In this document: piece by piece, positions 1 to 9,296 of the stretch
How positions within the stretch are numbered: position 1 is the stretch's first letter
How the letters are laid out: each line of letters starts with the position of its first letter
Assembly: GCA_945861565.1 (NCBI GenBank)
Contig: CAMAUY010000026.1
Location: 1-54,714, forward strand
DNA length: 54,714 nt
Source of the DNA: Akkermansia muciniphila
Lineage (GTDB): Bacteria > Verrucomicrobiota > Verrucomicrobiia > Limisphaerales > UBA9464
Direction: 5' to 3'
Made by a program: the position numbers and the translations under genes
Notes under the pieces: generated by a model
The model's input: the letters and a program-made list of their open reading frames with translations, nothing else
Database searches by the model: none
What the model was told of the DNA's origin: nothing

Positions 1-285
1 CTCGAAGTCGCCTGCGCTTGAATCTTGCCATCCCGGTATCGAAACAGGTTTGTGAGCTCTCTAAAAGTCAGAAACCGACCGTCAATACAGGCTGAAACTT
101 ACTTCGCTGCTCGAAAACTACCCACTCAAGTACACGAAGAGCCTGAAAATGAACATGAAGGGAATTTTCTCCGGCACCTCGGCCATGTCATGATGAGCAT
201 CTCCGTGCTTTCCGACCGAAGCGGGGCAGATGATTGCTTCGCGAAGAGCCCGGTTTAGTCCGGCCGCCGGTCAATTGACAAAACT
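1..285. other. left edge, no confident gene
   Basis: No gene can be supported here. On the plus strand one frame is open from the window edge to a TGA at 93-95 and could be the tail of a gene that begins outside the window, but about 30 codons without a recognisable motif is not enough to call it. A second open stretch (65-190) reads plausibly but lacks a start. TTGACA at 275-280 sits only 5 nt before the pilT start, so it cannot serve as that gene's -35 element. No Shine-Dalgarno is visible before pilT. Confidence 0.3.
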
Positions 286-1347
286 ATGGATCTCTCAGAA
301 CTTCTGCAGCACGCCGTTCAACACGGTGCATCCGACCTCCATCTGACTGCCAGCCGCCCGCCGATGGTGCGCATTAACGGCAAACTGATCCCCAGCGGAT
401 TTGAGACCGTACTCGGACCCGACGACACCAAGACTCTCATCTACAGTATTCTCACGGACGACCAGAAGGCGAAGTTCGAAGAGGAGCACGAACTTGACCT
501 TTCCATCGGGATTCCCGGGATCTCCCGCTTCCGAGTCAACGTCTTCATGCAGCGTGGCTGTGTTTCGAGTGTCTTCCGGACCATCGGCGAGAACATTCCG
601 ACGTGCGATGAACTGGGACTTAACGAAACCATCCAACGACTGGCTCTCCTTCCGCGCGGGCTGGTGTGCGTGACCGGTCCCACTGGGTGTGGCAAGTCCA
701 CGACCCTTGCGGCGATGATCAACTTGGTCAACCAGCAGAAAGAGGCACACATCATCACGATTGAGGACCCGATCGAGTTCCTGCACCCCCATATCCGCTC
801 CACCATCAACCAGCGGGAATTGGGTTCGGATACGTATTCCTTTCCCCGCGCGCTGAAGGCCATGCTGCGAGAGGATCCCAATGTGATCCTGGTGGGTGAA
901 ATGCGTGATCTGGAAACCATTGCCGCCGCTTTGACGCTGGCCGAGACCGGGCACCTTGTCCTCTCGACACTCCACACCCAGGACGCCGCCTCAACGGTGG
1001 ATCGTATCATCGACGTTTTTCCACCGTATCAGCAGGAGCAGATTCGGGTGATGCTGGCCTCGACGCTAAAAGGCGTCATCTCCCAAGTGCTTTTGCCTAA
1101 AATGGACGGTCAGGGGCGGGCCGCCGCTCGCGAAGTGATGGTGGTTACGCCGGCGATTTCCGCGATTATCCGTGAGGCGAAAACGCACCAGATCTACTCC
1201 GCCATCCAAACCGGGGGCGGGCATGGAATGTGCACGATGGAGCAATCCCTCACCCATCTGTACCGGGAAGGTGTGATCACGATCGAAGATGCCCTGAGCA
1301 AGGCCAACCACCCTCTGGAGTTGAAGAGCCTGGCTCGAATCGAGTGA
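286..1347 (+). CDS. pilT: type IV pilus retraction ATPase PilT
   Basis: A 353-residue secretion-type hexameric ATPase that would power pilus disassembly and twitching at the inner-membrane base of a type IV pilus. Seen: N-terminal PAS-like region with the DLHL segment near residue 17, Walker A GPTGCGKSTT around residue 133, Asp box around EDPIEF, Walker B ILVGEMRD, His box STLHT, and near residue 290 the IIREAKTHQI segment matching the AIRNLIREGK region typical of PilT rather than of the assembly ATPase PilB. Length agrees with PilT/PilU (about 340-370). The following gene starts 10 bp downstream, so the two are probably co-transcribed. PilU is the main alternative. Confidence 0.93.
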   Translation: MDLSELLQHAVQHGASDLHLTASRPPMVRINGKLIPSGFETVLGPDDTKTLIYSILTDDQKAKFEEEHELDLSIGIPGISRFRVNVFMQRGCVSSVFRTIGENIPTCDELGLNETIQRLALLPRGLVCVTGPTGCGKSTTLAAMINLVNQQKEAHIITIEDPIEFLHPHIRSTINQRELGSDTYSFPRALKAMLREDPNVILVGEMRDLETIAAALTLAETGHLVLSTLHTQDAASTVDRIIDVFPPYQQEQIRVMLASTLKGVISQVLLPKMDGQGRAAAREVMVVTPAISAIIREAKTHQIYSAIQTGGGHGMCTMEQSLTHLYREGVITIEDALSKANHPLELKSLARIE

Positions 1348-1357
1348 GGGAATCCAA

Positions 1358-2314
1358 ATGAACCCGCACGACCTCAAGAATATTGTGATCCTGCAGGCGG
1401 TTTCCGCTGAGGCCCTCGATCGGTTGGCGACGGTCTTGGATGAGCGCCGCTTCAGCGCCGGGCAGGTCATCTACGCCGAGGGCGCCCCCGGAGACAGCAT
1501 GCTCTTTATCCTTGAAGGCTCGGTTCGCGTTGAAAAGCGGACCAGCGTCACCGGCACGGACACGAAAACTCTCACCGTCCTTGCCGCCGGCGATCACTTC
1601 GGGGAAATGTCGCTCTTCGATCAGCAACCTCGGTCCGCCGCTGCCGTCGCGGGCGGCGAAACGCGGCTGGCGCAGTTGCCCAAGGCTGCCTTCGATACGC
1701 TCTTAAAGAGCAGCAGCGAGGCGGGGTTGAGTGTGTTGTTTGCCATGATTCGGACCGCCAGCGACCGTATCCGACGCCTAACCTCGCAGCTGATCGTGTA
1801 TGACGAGATCGGCAAGGCCATCGGTGAATCCGGAAGTTTGCAAGCCTTGCTCGACGTTGTGCTGAACCAATTGAGCGAGGCGACATCCGCGGACTGGGGG
1901 TTACTCCTGCTCCGGTCCCAGTTTTCGACCGACTGGGAACTCCGCTCCAGCAAGGGACTTACCCTTTCGGAGCAGCAGAAGGAATCGATTGCTTCGGGCA
2001 AAGGATTCATCGAACGGATGGTGCAGGATCCGCAGGGCCTAATTGTGAGAAATATCAGCGAGGAGGAACCGTTCAAATCGGGCAGCCGGTTTGGATTCGA
2101 ACTGCCGGCATTGTTGCTGGCGCCGATTCTCGTCGAAAACCGATTGCGGGGAATCATTGCCTTGGGGGATCGTGAGATCGGGGAATTCACCTTGAACGAT
2201 TTGCATTTGGTTCACGGCGTTGCACGTCAGGCGGGTCAGGCCATTCTCAACGCCCTCCACCGGGAAGAGGAGGCGGCCCGTTCCCGGCATTCCCGGCAAT
2301 TCGTTCGGTTCTGA
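1358..2314 (+). CDS. cyclic-nucleotide-binding plus GAF domain protein
   Basis: A 318-residue cytoplasmic sensor. Residues about 8-125 form a Crp-type cyclic-nucleotide-binding beta roll, with FILEGSVRV and the phosphate-cassette-like GEMSLFDQQPRSA; residues about 145-300 resemble a GAF domain. There is no helix-turn-helix, so it is not a Crp-like transcription factor and should act through protein contacts. A GAGGG ribosome site (1346-1350) supports this ATG. It lies 10 bp after pilT, which suggests that it tunes pilus retraction in response to a nucleotide; that link is inferred from position only. Confidence 0.85.
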   Translation: MNPHDLKNIVILQAVSAEALDRLATVLDERRFSAGQVIYAEGAPGDSMLFILEGSVRVEKRTSVTGTDTKTLTVLAAGDHFGEMSLFDQQPRSAAAVAGGETRLAQLPKAAFDTLLKSSSEAGLSVLFAMIRTASDRIRRLTSQLIVYDEIGKAIGESGSLQALLDVVLNQLSEATSADWGLLLLRSQFSTDWELRSSKGLTLSEQQKESIASGKGFIERMVQDPQGLIVRNISEEEPFKSGSRFGFELPALLLAPILVENRLRGIIALGDREIGEFTLNDLHLVHGVARQAGQAILNALHREEEAARSRHSRQFVRF

Positions 2315-2702
2315 TCTCGCCCCCGTGATCGTGATAGATGGGATGGCGTGTCCATGGGGAACGGATGAGCGATCCACTCCCGTTGCGTGGGCCGTACGCA
2401 AATGCCGACCTTGCGTCCGCACGAACTCACGCTACGCGTTTGGCAGGTTGCCAGGGCGGGAGTGCGGTCGGTCGTTCCCAGAATGAAAATGGCTGATTGG
2501 CCGGGTTAAGGGATTTTCCATTGGGAAATCACTTTCAAGCGCGATCTTGTTCGATGACGTCCTCGGAGGGCGCGTCCTCTCAAAAGCCCCGGTTTTCTTT
2601 AATCTGGGTATTCCACTTGAATAAAAAGCGAGCTAGGCTGAAGGCGTTCACTTTAGAAACGCGGCCATTGCCCCCTGCCATGGCTGCTGAGAGAGGATGC
2701 TG
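2315..2702. other. intergenic region before the first DUF1549 gene
   Basis: About 390 bp without a supported gene. It holds an imperfect hairpin at 2512-2530 (8-bp stem with one G-T pair, 3-nt loop) that could help end pilT-operon transcription, an AT-rich stretch at about 2588-2635, and a weak promoter-like pair TTCCAC and TAGGCT with 17-nt spacing ending near 2639. The short open frames here have no homology signal that I recognise. Confidence 0.4.
2693..2696 (+). promoter_or_regulatory. Shine-Dalgarno fixing the DUF1549 start
   Basis: GAGG lies 6 nt before the ATG at 2703, while the upstream in-frame ATG at 2697 overlaps the space next to it. This favours 2703 as the start. Confidence 0.6.
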
Positions 2703-5432
2703 ATGAAGAATTGGGTTTCATACGGGGAATGGAGTGGAGCCTGCCAGGTGCGCAGGCTGTGGCTGACCTTGTGCGTTGGGGCGATCTGCCTCGTGGCAGG
2801 TAGGTTTTCGACCCAAGCGGCCACAACGGACCTTGCCCGGCCAAAATCGGCCACCAACGAATGGTGGTCGCTCCAACCGCTCCGTCGCCCGTCAATCCCC
2901 GCCGTGGTCCCGCCTGTTTCGAACCCTATCGACGCGTTCATCGTCGCCCGACTCGCGTCCGAAGGAATGCATCCGTCGCCAGAAGCGGATCGTCGGACGC
3001 TCATTCGCCGATTGTATTTTGATCTCACGGGGCTTCCCCCGACACCGGAGGAGATCGAGGGATTCATTGCTGACACGGATTCGCGGGCGTACGAGAAGCG
3101 GGTGGATCGCCTGCTCGATTCACCCCGGTACGGCGAGCGCTGGGCCCGGCATTGGCTTGATGTCGTTCACTTTGGGGAAACGCACGGATACGACAAGGAT
3201 CAGCCGCGTCCGAACGCTTGGCCCTATCGTGATTACGTCATCCGGGCGTTGAACGAGGACAAGCCTTACGCGCGTTTCGTGCAGGAGCAGGTGGCGGGGG
3301 ATGTTTTGTTTCCGGAAACCCGCGATGGATTGGAGGCGCTTGGGTTTATTTCGGCGGGGCCCTGGGATTTGATCGGGCACGCCGAAGTGCCGGAAACGAA
3401 AATGGATGGACAGGTGGCTCGACATTTGGACCGCGACGACATGGTAGCGAACACGATTCAGACGTTTAACAGTCTAACGGTCCAATGTGCGCAGTGTCAC
3501 AATCATAAGTTTGATCCGATCCTACAGGAGGACTACTACCGTCTACAGGCGGTCTTCGCGGCTGTGGATCGCGCGGACCGGAAATACGATGTCGATCCGC
3601 AGGTGGCCCGGCGGCGCAAAGGGCTGATGGAACGGGAGGATCAGCTCAACCTTCGCCGCAAGGAATTGGAGGCCAGGATTGCCACCCGAGCTGGCCAGCC
3701 GCTGGTCGATCTCGACAAGGCAATCGGTGAGTTAGAAAAAGCGGCGAAGCGAGGCGACGCTGCGGGTTACCATAGCAGTATTGAAAAAAAACAGGATCAA
3801 GCGAAATGGGTGCAAGTGGATCTCGGCCGAAGTATGGCCCTCCGCACGATTGTTCTACAGGGGTGTAAGGATGAATTCAACGGAATCGGCGATGGATTCG
3901 GCTTCCCGGTCCGATTCAAAGTGGAGCTGTCGGACAGCCCGACTTTTATCGAGTCGGTGATGGTTGCAGATCATACGGGTGACGACTTCCCAAACCCAAA
4001 GCTGAAGGCGCAGAGCCTGGATGCTGGCGGAAGGTCCGGCCGCTTTGTCCGGGTGACGGCCACCAAACTTGCCCTGCGCCAGGACGACTACATTTTTGCC
4101 CTGGCGGAGCTCGGCGCGATAACTCCCGATGGAGTCAACGCAGCACTCGGCGCGGGCGTGTCCGCGCTCGATTCCATCGAGGCGCCGGTCCGGTGGCAAG
4201 CCGTCAACCTGACGGACGGTTGGTATCCAGGCGTCACGGCACCGGACAGCGCGGACCTAGCGGCCTCGCGTGCGAAGCGCGCCTCGCAGTTGAGGGAGGC
4301 GACGCTTGCAGAGGAGCGGAAGGCAATGGCGATTTTGGAGCAAGAGAAGACGACTCTGAAGGGTGAGCTGAGCCGATTGCCCGTGCAGACTACGGCCTAT
4401 ATCGGTACGGTACACCGGGGTTCGGGTAACTTCGTTGGAACGGGCGGACGCGATGGGAAGCCGCGCATTATCCGCATTCTCAATCGTGGCAACCTGCAGA
4501 ATCCGGGCAACGAAGTTCATCCCGGCACCCTGAGCTGTCTGGAAGGAATGCCCGCGCGATTCGAACTGCCTTCGACCCATACGGAGGGGGAACGGCGTGC
4601 GGCTTTGGCGCGATGGTTGACCGACGCGCGAAATCCGCTGACGTGGCGCTCGATTGTGAACCGCATTTGGCAGTACCATTTCGGGCGTGGCCTGGTGGAA
4701 ACACCGAACGACTTTGGTCACATGGGGGCGATGCCAACGCATCCGGAGCTATTGGATTGGATGGCGGTGGAGTTTCGGGACGGCGGGCAGTCTCTGAAGA
4801 AATTGCACAAACTGATCGTGACGAGCGCGACCTATCGCCAGACGTCGCAGGCGGTGGAGGCATTCGCCCGTGTTGATTCGGATAATCGTTGGCTGTGGCG
4901 GATGAATCGTCGGAAGTTGGAGGCGGAATCGATCCGCGACGCGGTTCTCTTCATCGCGGGTAAACTGGACTTGAAAATGGGTGGCCCGAGCTTCAAGGAC
5001 TTCGTCGTGGAAAAGCCGGAACATTCACCGCATTACGAATATCAACTGCATAACCCCGACGATCCCGCCGCGTTGCGTCGTTCGGTGTACCGCTTCATCG
5101 TGCGTTCCCAGCCGCAGCCGTTCATGACCACCCTTGATTGTGCTGATCCCTCGATGCAGGTGGCACGGCGCAACGAGAGTGTTTCTCCATTGCAGGCTCT
5201 GGCGCTTCTGAACAATGTGCTCGTTCTCAACATGTCGAAACACTTCGCCGCGAAGATGGAGCACTTTGACCCCAGTCTTTCAGGGCGGGTGCGCCGGGCG
5301 TACTACGAAGCCACCGGGCACCCGCTGGCAGCGGCAGACGAACCGGCGTTAATTCGCTTTGCGGCCGAGTTCTATCTGCCGAATCTCTGCCGCGTCTTGT
5401 ATAACCTCAACGAGTTCACCTTTGTGGATTGA
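2703..5432 (+). CDS. secreted DUF1549/DUF1553 protein with discoidin-like insert
   Basis: A 909-residue exported protein of the family expanded in Planctomycetes and Verrucomicrobia. Seen: signal peptide (hydrophobic stretch to about residue 38), DUF1549 at about 65-280 with a c-type heme-like motif CAQCHNHKFDP, a charged, probably coiled helical region (about 300-360), a discoidin-like segment (WVQVDLGRSMALRTIVLQG onward, about 360-480), a second coiled stretch, and DUF1553 (about 620-900, starting ARWLTDARNPLTWRSIVNRI). Unlike the second copy in this window it has no N-terminal PSCyt1 cytochrome domain. The DUF1501 partner follows 3 bp downstream. Function in the family is not established; a role in periplasmic polymer or sulfated-glycan breakdown is an inference. 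Confidence 0.9.
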   Translation: MKNWVSYGEWSGACQVRRLWLTLCVGAICLVAGRFSTQAATTDLARPKSATNEWWSLQPLRRPSIPAVVPPVSNPIDAFIVARLASEGMHPSPEADRRTLIRRLYFDLTGLPPTPEEIEGFIADTDSRAYEKRVDRLLDSPRYGERWARHWLDVVHFGETHGYDKDQPRPNAWPYRDYVIRALNEDKPYARFVQEQVAGDVLFPETRDGLEALGFISAGPWDLIGHAEVPETKMDGQVARHLDRDDMVANTIQTFNSLTVQCAQCHNHKFDPILQEDYYRLQAVFAAVDRADRKYDVDPQVARRRKGLMEREDQLNLRRKELEARIATRAGQPLVDLDKAIGELEKAAKRGDAAGYHSSIEKKQDQAKWVQVDLGRSMALRTIVLQGCKDEFNGIGDGFGFPVRFKVELSDSPTFIESVMVADHTGDDFPNPKLKAQSLDAGGRSGRFVRVTATKLALRQDDYIFALAELGAITPDGVNAALGAGVSALDSIEAPVRWQAVNLTDGWYPGVTAPDSADLAASRAKRASQLREATLAEERKAMAILEQEKTTLKGELSRLPVQTTAYIGTVHRGSGNFVGTGGRDGKPRIIRILNRGNLQNPGNEVHPGTLSCLEGMPARFELPSTHTEGERRAALARWLTDARNPLTWRSIVNRIWQYHFGRGLVETPNDFGHMGAMPTHPELLDWMAVEFRDGGQSLKKLHKLIVTSATYRQTSQAVEAFARVDSDNRWLWRMNRRKLEAESIRDAVLFIAGKLDLKMGGPSFKDFVVEKPEHSPHYEYQLHNPDDPAALRRSVYRFIVRSQPQPFMTTLDCADPSMQVARRNESVSPLQALALLNNVLVLNMSKHFAAKMEHFDPSLSGRVRRAYYEATGHPLAAADEPALIRFAAEFYLPNLCRVLYNLNEFTFVD

Positions 5433-5435
5433 CCG

Positions 5436-6953
5436 ATGAAAAACAGCTCCAGCTTCCATCGACTCGCTCCGAAGATTGCGCCGTCCAGTCGCCGCGAGTT
5501 TCTCTGGCGATCGGGGGGCGGACTCGGCGGAATCGCCCTGGCCAGCTTGCTGGCGGGTGATGGGGCTCTCGGTGCCACGCCTCCGGGGGTGAACCTCCGC
5601 GCGGGACCCGGTACACCCCACTTCAAACCCCGCGCCAAACGGGTCATCCAAATGTTCATGGGCGGTGCTGCGAGCCACCTGGACCTGTTTGATTTTAAAT
5701 CAGAGCTGGTCAAACGCGACGGACAAAAAAGTGACTTCGGCGAACATGTCGAAGCGTTTCAGGACGGACTCGGTCCCTGGATGAAGCCGGTCTGGGAATT
5801 CAAACCGTACGGTCAAAGCGGGAAAATGTTGAGCGAGGTCGTCGCCGACTTGGGTGCCGTCGTGGATGAAATGGCATTCGTTCACAACGTCGTGGGTAAG
5901 ACCGGCATTCACAGTCAGGCGACGTATCTGCAGGCCACCGGATTTCAGCTGCCGGGCTTTCCGGGAATGGGTTGTTGGGCCAGCTATGGCCTGGGCAGCA
6001 TGAATGATAATCTGCCCGCTTTTGTGGTGCTGCCCGATCATCGAGGATTCGCCTCCAACGGACCCAAGAACTGGGACTCGGCTTTCTTGCCGGCTCAACA
6101 CGGGGGGACCACGATTTATCCGGGTCGCGAGACTCCGATTGCCGACCTTTTTGCCGACAAGCGTGGAGGATTCATCACGCCGGAAAGTGAACAGGCTTCC
6201 CACGTCCTGATGCGTCAACTTAATCGCGGACATGCCGCCCTGCGCGACGGAGATGCCCGTCTGGACGCTCGCATTCGCAGTTACGAACTGGCCGCTCGCA
6301 TGCAGTTGGCGGCACCGGAGGCGATGGATATATCAAAGGAGCCAGGCTCTCTCCTGGATCTCTATGGCATCGATCGAACGAACAAGACCTGGCCGAAGGA
6401 GATCAATGCCGAGGAGGAGATGGATTATTTCGGGCGAAAATGTTTGGTGGCGCGCCGCCTGATCGAAAGGGGGGTGCGTTTTGTTCAGATTTGGTCGGGG
6501 AATGACAATGGATTCCCCCGGCGTAATTGGGATTCGCACGAGGATGTGCGCCGCGATCACGGTCCGCTATCCCGGGGGTTTGCACGAGGCGCTTCGGCAT
6601 TGATTCAGGATTTGCGGCAGCGGGGTTTACTTGAAGATACGGTGATCCTCTGGACAACGGAGTTCGGGCGCATGCCCAGCAGCCAGGGGGGCAAAGGTCG
6701 GGATCACAATCCGTATTGTTTCACCAACTGGCTCTGCGGCGGCGGAATTCGCGGCGGTGCGATTGCCGGTGAGAGTGACGAATGGGGATATAAGCCTCGC
6801 GACCGGAACAAGCCTAGCACGGTGTACGATATTCACGCCACGGTCCTGCATTTGCTGGGCATCGAGCACACCAAGCTCACCTTTCGTCACAATGGCGTGG
6901 ACCGCCGATTGACCGATGTGCATGGCGAAGTAATCCAGGGACTCCTTGCGTGA
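5436..6953 (+). CDS. Tat-exported DUF1501 protein
   Basis: A 505-residue protein of the DUF1501 family, which belongs to the alkaline phosphatase/sulfatase-like fold. Seen: twin-arginine signal SSRREFLWRSGGGLGGIALA (about residues 17-36), the QMFMGGAASHLDLFDFK opening strand, and the late TTEFGRMP and GRDHNP motifs typical of the family. The start is 3 bp after the DUF1549 stop, so the two are translated from one message. In Verrucomicrobia and Planctomycetes these families are nearly always paired; the joint substrate is unknown. Confidence 0.93.
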   Translation: MKNSSSFHRLAPKIAPSSRREFLWRSGGGLGGIALASLLAGDGALGATPPGVNLRAGPGTPHFKPRAKRVIQMFMGGAASHLDLFDFKSELVKRDGQKSDFGEHVEAFQDGLGPWMKPVWEFKPYGQSGKMLSEVVADLGAVVDEMAFVHNVVGKTGIHSQATYLQATGFQLPGFPGMGCWASYGLGSMNDNLPAFVVLPDHRGFASNGPKNWDSAFLPAQHGGTTIYPGRETPIADLFADKRGGFITPESEQASHVLMRQLNRGHAALRDGDARLDARIRSYELAARMQLAAPEAMDISKEPGSLLDLYGIDRTNKTWPKEINAEEEMDYFGRKCLVARRLIERGVRFVQIWSGNDNGFPRRNWDSHEDVRRDHGPLSRGFARGASALIQDLRQRGLLEDTVILWTTEFGRMPSSQGGKGRDHNPYCFTNWLCGGGIRGGAIAGESDEWGYKPRDRNKPSTVYDIHATVLHLLGIEHTKLTFRHNGVDRRLTDVHGEVIQGLLA

Positions 6954-7149
6954 GAATTCGCTGCGGCACCCACGGGGGCAGCGGCGTGAAGACCGTGCGT
7001 TCGCGCGAAGGACCCGGCTTAAGCGACAATGGGCTGCGTCATGGGCAAGATATTCGCCCAAAGCACGGGCTCCTTCGAGACTGGCAGGTCACCGTTGGTA
7101 ATTTTGATAAGGCACTCAAGATTTGCCACCCAACTTTTTTGGCGATGTC

Positions 7150-8199
7150 ATGAACGGAGTCTTTCCGCCAGCACCGGAAATAGTGCGCGACGAGAGCGAG
7201 CTCGACGACTGGCTGACTCGACCTCGACCGGAGTTGGTGGATTTTATTCGATCGGTTTCGAGTCCGTTGGTGATCCTGGGTGCGGGCGGTAAGATGGGGC
7301 CCACCTTGGCCGTGCTCGCCAAGCGGGCCGCCCAACTTGCGGACCATCCGCTCGCGGTAATTGCCGTCAGTCGCTTTTCGGATCAGGCAGCAAGGCAGTG
7401 GCTCGAACACCGCGGAGTTGCCACCGTCAGTGCCGATTTGCTCGCCCGAGAAGCGGTGCAGAAACTGCCCGATGCAGCGAATGTGATTTACCTGGTCGGT
7501 CTCAAGTTCGGTACGCGCGAAAACCCGGCCCGCACCTGGGCCGTGAATACGTTGGCACCGGCACATGCGGCGGAACGTTACCCTCAGTCGCGATTCGTCG
7601 CCCTCTCCACTGGCAATGTCTACCCGTTCGTTTCGGTCGCCGGTGGCGGAGCGCGGGAGAAGGATGCGCTCACTCCGCTCGGGGAGTATGCGAACGCCGC
7701 GGTCGCCCGCGAACGCATTTTCGAATACTTCGGGCAGATGCACGGCAACCCGATGGCGCTCCTGCGATTGAACTATGCCGTCGAGTTACGCTACGGCGTA
7801 TTAGTGGACATTGCCAGGAAAGTGTTCACGGGCGAAGCGATCGACGTCACCTCAGGCTACTTCAACTGCATTTGGCAGGGGGATGCGAACGAGATGATTC
7901 TACGGGCACTGCTGCTGGCATCCAGCCCTCCTGTCGCGTTCAACCTCACGGGTCCGTCGGTACTTTCGGTCCGGACGATTGCGGCGAGATTTTCTGAATT
8001 GCTCGACCGCCCGGTGACCTTCGTCGGCACGGAATCGGACACGGCACTTTTGAGTAATTCCGAATGTTTGAGCGGGATAATCGGCTCCGCACCCACCTCG
8101 TTGGACACCGTCCTCCGATGGACAGCGAATTGGGTGCAGAACGGGGGTCGATTCCTAAACCGGCCCACGCATTTCGAGGTGCGCGACGGCAAATACTGA
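7150..8199 (+). CDS. atypical NAD-dependent epimerase/dehydratase (SDR)
   Basis: A 349-residue extended-type short-chain dehydrogenase/reductase. Seen: Rossmann glycine motif VILGAGGKMG at residues 41-50, ALSTGNVYP with the usual catalytic Ser (S153), then the motif region GEYANAAVARERIFEYF. Tyr180 is present but the Lys expected four residues later is Ala184, so the classical YxxxK pair is broken. I took the ATG at 7150; a TTG at 7123 would add nine residues. The DapA-like gene begins 2 bp after the stop, so the two proteins probably share a pathway, perhaps of sugar acids; the substrate cannot be read from sequence. Confidence 0.8.
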   Translation: MNGVFPPAPEIVRDESELDDWLTRPRPELVDFIRSVSSPLVILGAGGKMGPTLAVLAKRAAQLADHPLAVIAVSRFSDQAARQWLEHRGVATVSADLLAREAVQKLPDAANVIYLVGLKFGTRENPARTWAVNTLAPAHAAERYPQSRFVALSTGNVYPFVSVAGGGAREKDALTPLGEYANAAVARERIFEYFGQMHGNPMALLRLNYAVELRYGVLVDIARKVFTGEAIDVTSGYFNCIWQGDANEMILRALLLASSPPVAFNLTGPSVLSVRTIAARFSELLDRPVTFVGTESDTALLSNSECLSGIIGSAPTSLDTVLRWTANWVQNGGRFLNRPTHFEVRDGKY

Positions 8200-8201
8200 G
8201 C

Positions 8202-9278
8202 ATGGAGCGTTATCCGCGAGCAGCCGAATGGGTTCGAGTGAAGCTCCACGACGGGGTGGTGATTCCCGCGCACCCGCTTGCGCTCACCCAGGAACGGAAG
8301 CTCGATGAGCGACGGCAGCGCGCGTTGACCCGCTATTATCACGCGGCGGGCGCCGGCGGCGTTGCCGTCGGTGTCCACACAACCCAATTTACAATTCGCG
8401 AATCCATGCATGGCTTGTTCGAGCCAGTCCTCCGCCTCGCCGCCGAGACGGTCCGCGAGTGCGATCAGAGATTTGAGCGGCAGACAATTCTCGTTGCGGG
8501 ATCATGCGGGCGAACGCCGCAGGCCGTCGGGGAAGCCCAACTTGCCCGCGATCTCGGCTATCACGCGGGTCTGTTGTCGCTAGCCGCTTTTCCCGATGCC
8601 GACGACGACGAACTCATTGCTCATTGCCACGCGGTTGCGCGGGAGATTCCCCTGTTCGGCTTCTACCTGCAACCGGCGGCGGGTGGGAGGAAGTTGACTC
8701 ACCGCTTTTGGCGACGGTTCGTTGATATTCCCAACGTCATTGCCATCAAAATTGCGCCCTTCAACCGGTATCAGACATTCGATGTGCTGCGGGCGGTCGC
8801 CGAATCCGGACGCTGCGCGGAGATCGCCCTCTACACCGGTAATGACGACAACATTCTTGTAGACCTGCTGACCGAGTACATCGTGGCGACGGAGCGAGGC
8901 GACGTGCGCTTACGCATCGTAGGCGGCTTGCTCGGTCATTGGGCGTGTTGGACCCGCAAGGCAGTCGAAATGCTGGCGGACTGCCAGCGTTGCCGACTGG
9001 GCGACACGCTCCCGACGAATCAGCTCACCCTGGCAGCTCAAGTGACCGACTGTAATGCGGCCTTCTTTGACGCCGATCACGGATTCGCCGGGTGCCTCTC
9101 CGGCATTCACGAAGTCCTGCGCCGACAGGGCTTGCTTGAGGGCACGTGGTGTCTCGATCCCGATGAAAAACTTTCGCCCGGCCAATCCGAGGAGATGGAT
9201 CGCGTCTGCCGCGCCTATCCCCATCTGAACGACGATGTCTTCGTCGCCTTACATCACGAGGAATGGCTGCGCGATTAA
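8202..9278 (+). CDS. DapA/NanA-family aldolase
   Basis: A 358-residue (beta/alpha)8 protein of the dihydrodipicolinate synthase / N-acetylneuraminate lyase family, which cleaves or condenses 2-keto acids through a Schiff base. Seen: YYHAAGAGGVAVGVHTTQF (the usual GxxG strand region), LFGFYLQP with the conserved Tyr155 in place of the YNxP motif, and NVIAIKIAP with the Schiff-base Lys183. It is longer than DapA (about 290) and lacks a tight match to lysine biosynthesis enzymes, so a catabolic aldolase is more likely. The start at 8202 gives a 2-bp gap to the SDR. A conserved pairing with such SDRs in related phyla is my recollection, not shown here. Confidence 0.82.
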   Translation: MERYPRAAEWVRVKLHDGVVIPAHPLALTQERKLDERRQRALTRYYHAAGAGGVAVGVHTTQFTIRESMHGLFEPVLRLAAETVRECDQRFERQTILVAGSCGRTPQAVGEAQLARDLGYHAGLLSLAAFPDADDDELIAHCHAVAREIPLFGFYLQPAAGGRKLTHRFWRRFVDIPNVIAIKIAPFNRYQTFDVLRAVAESGRCAEIALYTGNDDNILVDLLTEYIVATERGDVRLRIVGGLLGHWACWTRKAVEMLADCQRCRLGDTLPTNQLTLAAQVTDCNAAFFDADHGFAGCLSGIHEVLRRQGLLEGTWCLDPDEKLSPGQSEEMDRVCRAYPHLNDDVFVALHHEEWLRD

Positions 9279-9296
9279 ATGATCCCCTATTGAACC

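Noticed and set aside
275-280. TTGACA as a promoter -35 box for pilT
   Set aside because: It is only 5 nt before the ATG, which leaves no space for a -10 box or start site.
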